Source of the DNA: Bryum argenteum
Taxonomy: Eukaryota; Streptophyta; Bryopsida; Bryales; Bryaceae
Assembly (NCBI GenBank): GCA_037043015.1
Contig: CM073321.1
Span: 6,468,001-6,532,000 of the forward strand
Direction: 5' to 3'
Length of the DNA: 64,000 nucleotides
The position numbers and the translations under genes were made by a program. Positions 57,814-64,000 of the stretch are shown here, piece by piece (the stretch's first letter is position 1; every line of letters begins with the position of its first letter). Under the pieces are notes generated by a model, which saw nothing but the letters and a program-made list of their open reading frames with translations, had not been told where the DNA came from and did not search any database.

Positions 57814-57945
57814 TTTTATCGGAACATTAAATAATATGTTTATCATATTCTAATTTACAAGAAGATTATGTATTCCTTTTAATAAATTATTGATCATTTC
57901 ACACTATCTTATGCTTATTGTGGTGTGTTGTATTTGATTTTCTAG

Positions 57946-60900
57946 ATTGCCAGATGAACATAGCTCAGGTTCATCTCATTCAAGATGAAGAAGCCAACCC
58001 GCTTCATCATAATCCTCCACAACCTGTATCTTCCAACGGAGATGAACTCATACTTGATAGTGTGAGAGATGTTGATGACTTGAGAAGTGGAGATCCACAA
58101 GACAGTCCTTTGGAAACTGCTCGCCAACATGTGGTAGGCGAATGCAATGCAGTGTCAAGTGACAATCCTCTCGAAGCTGCAGATATTCATCTACCAACTC
58201 AAGACAATGATGGACACCAATCCCTCTCAGATGATGAAGAATCTACATTGCCTGAAGGTGTCAACGTTGGACTCATTCACATGCCCGCACATCTTGAAAA
58301 CAAAGACCCCGACTGGAGTGCTAACGAGATGCGAATTCTCCACAACAGTGATTCGATTGCAATCATCAACAGGTTACGCTACAAACCTGTTAAGAAGTCT
58401 CGTATGCTAATTCCACTTTGTCGCCTCGTTTGTTATCCGAAGGTTCGCCCGATCTCAGAACAAGACGTCAGAAAGCTCGAGAATGAGTTCAACAAGGGAT
58501 ACCGCAAAGGCGATCGAGTAATGTACGTGTCTCCCTTCGACAAGAAAGGCCGAGAGAAAATTGTTGACACTCAAGATGAACTTTGGAAGAACCCGCTTTG
58601 GACAGCCGCGAATGAAGAGTTCGAGAGTACGCTGCGGGCTGATCCAGATCTTCTTAACCTTTGTGACAAATATTTCTGACCACCGTGTTACAGCGTGGAT
58701 GCGCCATATCGAGAGGTACCACAAGAATGATCCCTCGTGGTTCATTTCGGTTGATTGCATCGTACTCGATGCCCGTGGAGAGAGCAATCTCCTCCTCGAT
58801 GCTATGAACGACATTAACTGGTAAGTGAATGTCGCATTTTGTAAAATTTGTTTCCTTTATAAATTGTCATATGCAATTTTTATCATCTTTCATTCTATGT
58901 TGTAGGCCCACTGAACATGATCACGTCGAAGACAGTTTGTGTGCGAAACTCCAACGCATGAGGAAGTTTGGTAAGTTGAAACTCAAAGATTTCAAGGACC
59001 TCATTTCTCCAGAAGATTACAGAATCTGTAAGAACGCCAAAGCAAAAAAGGAGACGTGGTATCCTTTCACAATAGACGACTTTGTAAAATTTCTATACAC
59101 GGTACGTTCACTACATATGTGCTCGACTACTTTTCTTTAAATTTATCTAAAACAACTTCTCATTTGTGTTCTGGTTGTTATATAGAGGAGGTTAGCGAAA
59201 AAATCCGACGATGCTGAAGCTACGTACTACGCCACGGTTCCAAAAGATAAACAAACTGGACCGGGAGTATGGAGTGCCGTGGATAACGCAATCAAGACTG
59301 AAATCAAATTAATACGTGGCAAGAATTTCGACAAGATGGTCGCCGTGGCCAATATCAAACTCGAGAAAGTATTTGCGAAAGAGGTATTGCTAGCTGGGTT
59401 CTTTGATTACTGACACTGTAACTGTCTCTACGTTCTACTACTCTAATCGAAACTGTGATTCTAATGTGCAGATTAATTCTCATTACAGCCAGAAGCTGAA
59501 ACCCGATATGACAATCGATCGCTTACAAATGGTGGCCACTTCCAATGTTCACTTCGATTACAAGGGAAAGTGGCTCCAATGGTGGAACTCATCAGACGAA
59601 GTTCGACGATCAGTTCGCTTCCCTGAGGATCGCCCTATGAAAGATAAAGCTTTCGTTTCATTTTTACATCGTGCTTCTCTTTGGGCACAGGTAACTCGCA
59701 TTTTTGTTCTCTGATTACAAAATTTGAGTTTATATGTTACTTTAAATACTAACATGTTTCCTGTATTCTCAGCTTGAGCAATCACTTGAAAGTGAATTGC
59801 ATAATCTAGTAGATAACGAGAACCTCAAAATTGAGTGGTCTACTGTTGTCCTAAAGCCATCCGCGTATATATCGAGAAGTGGAGGTTGCTCTTATAGGAG
59901 AAGGCATTCGGAAACTATCTTGCTCCAACTGCAAGTCCGAAGTTCATTAAAGGCTCGGATCTTTGTAAGATTACTAGAGGCAAAACCACAATTAAGCGAC
60001 TTTTATTCCGGTATGTATTCCTTTTCCTATAAAGTATTATTGAAATTGGTTCAACGTATGCAATTTTCCCAATCTAATTTGTTTACTTTTTTGTAGGTAC
60101 TTAAAACAAGAGCTCGTTGCCAAGGCAGCATTACCTTCGTTCTCCATTCCCATGGAGCTCGAGGACGTTGCGGTGACAAATGATACCCGCAACTTTTTCT
60201 CCTCAGCTCAACAAGAGCGGTTTACTAACTCCCAATTGACGATCGGTGGATGGTTCCTTGAGTGCGACGACAACTACGTGCACAAGGAGGAGAAGCATCT
60301 TCTTCGAAACCTGGCTTCAAACCCAGCTGACTCTGCACCGATGGAGATTGACAACGATGACGATGACGACCTATCCATTTTACCAGTCGCTGCTGATCCA
60401 ATCGCTTCTCCTTCTTCACTAGTTGCAGTGCCGAAGTCTCGTGCAAACAGGAAGCAACGCAATGCTGTTGCAGAACCTGTTGTAGATCTTGAACAATACT
60501 CCGAAGACACTGCTCCTCTACCACAAGACATTGCAGGGCCAGAAGATGCTGATCTGACTCAGGCTTCAGAGGGAGCGACAAACAATGCAAATCGACGCAG
60601 TCCAAGAGTGACTCAACTTTCTTCAGGTGGTCTTACGAATGTTGGGTCCCCTCCTCAATCATTCACCGTTGACCACAACTCTCCGCAGTCTCCTCGCCGT
60701 CTCAGTCAGCCAAAATTTGCTAAGCGCCCTCTTCCGAAACCCAATCACATTGGTAGCAGCTCGTCGTCAAAAAATTCAGTCACTCTGCCAATGTATCTCG
60801 AAAAGGGGAACATTGGAGATTTGGTTCATCACTCGGCGAAGACTGCAAAATGGGGGTAAGCGTTCGTAGCAGCTACCAAGGAGGATGGAGGAGGGGTAAT

Positions 60901-62512
60901 GAGCCCCCTAATGTTTTTATGTTTAGACATTAAATGCCAAGGAGTAGGCTTCCAAGGGTAACTTGGGGTCGTAGACCTCAAATTTGAATTCAAAATTATC
61001 AAAAACGGCCCTGGGAGGTACCCACGGATTCTAGGGTGCCTCCTTGGTAGCTGCCACGAACCATTGCCCGCAAAATGGGATTCGCAAATCCTCGATATCG
61101 TTGAGCACATCAAGAAGGTACTACTTTGTTCATTTGTCATTTATAATCTTTGTACTTACATTTTGTGCTTATAAATCTATTAGCCACTTTCTAATCTTTG
61201 ACTTGTATCTCAGATTGGAAAAGACCAAAAGTACCCGTGTTCGGCGATAGAATATGATCCAAAGCATCCATGGATTGATCTTATTTTTGCAGTCGCTCCC
61301 GAGAACTTACCTGTACTGGGTGTGTCTCCAACAGAAATTCCATCTTGGAACCGGCGTGACAAAACCTACTTTGAGAGCCTCTTCGTGTTTGCCGCGTATC
61401 ATTTGACAGACGTTGGAGCCATTCTTCTGATGCATCCCAAATGTCGTAGAATTGAGCGTACTCTCGATTCCAAGTCGCATACATATAGTTATCGTCTTGT
61501 TCGAGACAGGTGAGGATATAATCCCCTCCCTATGGCCTCTACCGTGCCTAAACCGAAAGAGGTAAGGACCAGATTCTACTTTCCAATTTCACAATTTGTG
61601 ATTATTGCCTTCTATGCTTGTATGTTAACGTATGTATACTTGTGTTTTGCAGACTCATTGCTTCCATATCAAAGTGTATGTTCGTAAAGAGTATGTTCCG
61701 AAGTTCGAAACTCGACAAGTGTCACACGCATACGCGGGCGTGGCAATCATACCTGATGAGGAAGACCACCTCTGTAACTTTGCAGAGAAAGAAACCTTGC
61801 GTTATCGTCCGGACGGTACGCCGCGCGGCGAGGCTCACGAGAGAAGGACCCCTCCTTCATTCAATGTTTCGTGGATTGTCTCACGGACGAGGGGGTATAG
61901 TCTTCGACTGGAGCGCAAGTACAGGTATCGTTTCCGTAAACACTACATTAGAATTCGTTTCTACATTTTGCATTTCTAACGTTTTCTTCTGATTTTTTAG
62001 GTGCATCTGTGATTGCTTGCGCGCGCTCCAACCGACACCTCATCGCCATGGAACCTGACGAAGAAATCTTTGATGGTGTACTAGCGGAATACAAGAATGG
62101 TCCTCCCGGTGATGAGGAAAGTGGAGAATCGGCCCCTCCCGCGGATTATGACTCTCACGAACCGGTCGTGAAGAAGCCACGAAAGTTCATTGGTGTGTAA
62201 TACCATCTTCTTTTCTCTTTCTCGATTTCAAATTACTCACTTACAAATCAATAGTATTGACTTTCCTTGTACTTTTAGGATCGCAGGTCTGAAAGAGCGA
62301 TTGACTCGCAACGCTCATCTCTACAAGAGCCCTCCATCAAAATTCACCCTACCATCATCGCTAAGTGTCTTGCTCAAGAGTTTGTTCAAGCTCCATCTCC
62401 CATTTTGTCTGACACTCCACGTGGACGTTATAGCAATAGTATGCTTGAGTTTATAGACTTTGAGGCTTATCAATGTGATCAGCACTTTAATGGTACTACA
62501 CCGTCAGCCTAG
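57946..62512 (+). pseudogene. Methyltransferase-like gene of element 2 (ten exons)
   Basis: Exons by splice sites and homology: 57946-58820 (ATG 57954), 58906-59101, 59188-59383, 59472-59690, 59773-60010, 60097-61117, 61214-61561, 61653-61924, 62001-62192 and 62279-62512, about 1,190 codons. The N-terminal half (RMLIPLCRLVCYPKVRPI; DDFVKFLYT) is conserved with element 1 but unrecognised. The C-terminal third resembles beta-class N6A/N4C DNA methyltransferases: WIDLIFAVAPENLP at the DPPY position, YHLTDVGAILLMHP, then VVFDWSASTG at the SAM-loop position and NRHLIAMEPDEEIFDGVL. Canonical DPPY and FxGxG are not preserved. Lesions: a 14-bp loss near 58678, a 2-bp AT gain near 59869, TAG 59895-59897 and TGA 61512-61514 (both Trp codons), frameshifts at 61830-61910, and a MITE in exon 6. 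It is probably inactive as read. Confidence 0.6.
60855..61071. mobile_element. 217-bp MITE in exon 6 of the methyltransferase-like gene
   Basis: Terminal inverted repeats share GTTCGTrGCAGCTACCAAGG. An exact 8-bp direct repeat AAAATGGG flanks the insert (60847-60854 and 61072-61079). Removing the insert and one repeat restores the reading AKWDSQILDIVEHIKK, matching element 1 (AWETQILEVVEYIKK). An 8-bp duplication points to a hAT-type element. Confidence 0.9.
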
Positions 62513-63504
62513 TTTGTGATTTGTTTTCTAATAGGTAGTGGACATGGTAGCGCCATACATTTGTAGTTTACCATGATCTATTACTTATATACTATCTATA
62601 TGTGTTTTTCAATATATATGGTTTGATATTTTCATTTATTGTTATTATCGTTTATAGCTTAAGCTCCACTAAGTGTTTCAAGTATTACTCTAAGTATCTC
62701 AATACACTGTAATCTAAGCCATGCATGCCTTTAACGGTGATGTCAGCCCTAATTTTGATGTAACTTCTTCAACTCCAATCTAAATGTTTAAGTTTTAAAC
62801 TCAATGCAGCCTAAAAGTTTCAGAAGGTTTTTTTATTTTCCATTGGAGTGATTGAATCTTGTCAATGTTGGTAGGGGCTATAGTCCAGTATTTGTATAGT
62901 TCAGGATAGCAGCCTTAAGACGCAGTGCAACGCTCAAACGAGGCCGAGGAAAATCAAACCACTACAATGCCACGTAAATGTCTTTCTGTACACCTTACAA
63001 GGAGACACGGGAAGACGACCTGTAGTTATAAATTTCAGATTATATAAACCGAAGCATTTACATATAATTCTGACAAGTGTAATAGGAAATTGATGACATC
63101 AGCCCTAATTAGACTCCTAATATTAAAATCGATAAAATAAACTTATTGATTACCTAAAGGGCCATCCAAAAGTCGTCGTTTAGATTTTGTTATATGATTT
63201 GAATTGTATTGGTTACACATGATGATGCCAGCCTATAATTTAATTAACGTTTATTCAAACTTGCAAATGTGGATTATTTATGAAATATTGTATGACCTCA
63301 ATACTATGAAAATGGATGGATAAATGACCTATGTCCACGGTTTTGGGTACTTTTATGCCTAAAAATAACCATTTCAAAATTTCAGAACCACACATTCCAT
63401 GGTAATAGGGCCATTAACTTTTACATTTTTTTCTTCTCACCGCTCAAACTTTACCGCTCACCGCTCACCGCTTACCGCTCAACCCTCACACCGGTGGTTT
63501 CCCC
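62513..63504. other. 3' region and right end of element 2
   Basis: No gene. Three TGATG...TCAGCCcTAAT motifs lie at 62738-62753, 63091-63109 and 63220-63240. Blocks shared with element 1 are ccacggttttgggtacttttatgcc and ccatggtaatagggcc. GAGCGGT units in reverse complement fill 63440-63492, and the element ends TTTCCCC at 63504. Confidence 0.65.
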
Positions 63505-63514
63505 AGTTGTGTGT
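63505..63514. repeat. Right 10-bp direct repeat flanking element 2
   Basis: AGTTGTGTGT, identical to 49760-49769. Confidence 0.65.
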
Positions 63515-64000
63515 TCATTGCTTGAAAGTTTACATTGGTTGCACCCCCCCCCCACGGCCCAACTTGTCAGCTAGAACCGAACAACCGGAATTTAGCCTCA
63601 CACCCTCTTCTCGTCATTGCGTTGATGCTACGCCTTCTCTTCCGGCGTTTGGAGTCGCTCGCCGAACCCTGCGCTTCCGGACTTCTTCCGGTAGAAACCC
63701 TATCTCCCGGACTCCTTACTGGACTCGCTGACTCACACTCTCCTCCGACGTGCTGAGTGCGCGGCGACGTATGAGGACTGAAGGTGCGCAAATCAAACTT
63801 GGAATGACAAAGAATGGTGGTGGCAGCCCTTAAACGCCATAATCCGGAGACTTCCTCCCGAAACATCATTACTCTGGCCTTGAAAGGTACACCGGTTATT
63901 CTTCCGGGCGCGAGTGGGCCGCCGGTGATACTTGCGGGTGCGGGTGGATTATCCAACCGTACGTCAGGTCTATGGGTAGCTCCGTTAGCGACCTGGTAGA
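63515..64000. other. Right flank, unassigned
   Basis: GC-rich compared with element 2, with a run of ten C at about 63545. Overlapping open frames on both strands have no recognisable domain. It may continue the sequence at 49401-49759 on the other side of the insertion. Confidence 0.4.

Larger units (their letters stand above)
49770..63504 (+). mobile_element. 13.7-kb terminal-inverted-repeat element with ADD and methyltransferase-like genes (element 2)
   Basis: The left end reads GGACGTTGCTACCGTGTGAG, then GTTGAGCGGTGAGCGGTAAG. The right end read inward is GGGGAAACCACCGGTGTGAG, then GTTGAGCGGTAAGCGGTGAG, with further GAGCGGT units. The ends are inverted, imperfect over the outer 13 bp and strong over GTGTGAGsGTTGAGCGGTrAGCGG. 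A 10-bp direct repeat flanks the element. A 9-11-bp duplication suggests Mutator-like elements, but I see no MULE, hAT or other transposase. Contents left to right: minus-strand basic protein exon, RG-rich plus-strand ORF, ADD protein, unknown minus ORF, plus-strand acidic gene, G-rich minisatellite, small two-exon gene, intronic repeats, methyltransferase-like gene. The right half has a diverged homologue at 17.6-24.3 kb, which supports it being a repeated mobile unit. Confidence 0.7.

Noticed and set aside
63567..63956. 129-codon minus-strand ORF at the right edge
   Set aside because: It overlaps an open plus-strand frame in GC-rich sequence and has no recognisable domain.

Overview
This is nuclear plant DNA made almost entirely of nested mobile elements. 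The evidence for a plant is the Ty3/gypsy primer-binding site matching the initiator-Met tRNA, the CACTA (En/Spm) transposase architecture (Transposase_21, DUF4218, DUF4216 and a Transposase_24/DUF8039-type partner), short GT-AG introns, and captured exons resembling plant VPS39 and an organic-cation/nicotinate-type MFS transporter. I cannot name the species. No intact ordinary host gene was recognised.

Layout. Positions 2733-17302 and 25225-40136 are two copies of one CACTA family in opposite orientation. Each has 20-bp CACTAGTA... ends and its own 3-bp target duplication (TTC and GCT), so they are independent insertions and not one inverted duplication. Each carries two divergently oriented genes (a tnp2-type transposase and a Transposase_24-like accessory gene), both broken, with captured VPS39 exons between them. 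Copy 1 also carries captured MFS-transporter exons. Copy 2 contains a nested 1.2-kb non-autonomous CACTA of another family (28683-29882, target duplication CTC), which holds a tRNA-derived SINE-like sequence. Copy 2 itself sits in the RNase H region of a degraded Ty3/gypsy element.

Positions 40137-49059 are gypsy wreckage: RNase H pieces in both orientations, gag on the minus strand with its primer-binding site, a protease/RT fragment on the plus strand, and several copies of one ~1.5-kb LTR, including a solo LTR at 47590-49059.

The most interesting part is a second, unnamed mobile-element family. A complete copy appears to span 49770-63504 (13.7 kb), with terminal inverted repeats built from GAGCGGTGAGCGG-like units and a 10-bp flanking direct repeat (AGTTGTGTGT). 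It carries an intact ADD-type zinc-finger (ATRX/DNMT3-like) ORF on the minus strand, a small basic/acidic two-exon protein, and a ten-exon gene whose C-terminal half resembles beta-class DNA N6-adenine/N4-cytosine methyltransferases. A diverged copy of the right half lies at about 17.5-24.3 kb; its left part is interrupted by CACTA copy 1 and probably runs off the left edge of the window. The two copies share protein sequence, exon phases, a 3' repeated motif and the right terminus, but their introns carry unrelated tandem repeats. I found no recognisable transposase in this family.

Decay is widespread. Many nonsense codons fall at conserved Trp codons (TGG to TAG or TGA), the pattern expected from C-to-T deamination of methylated cytosines.
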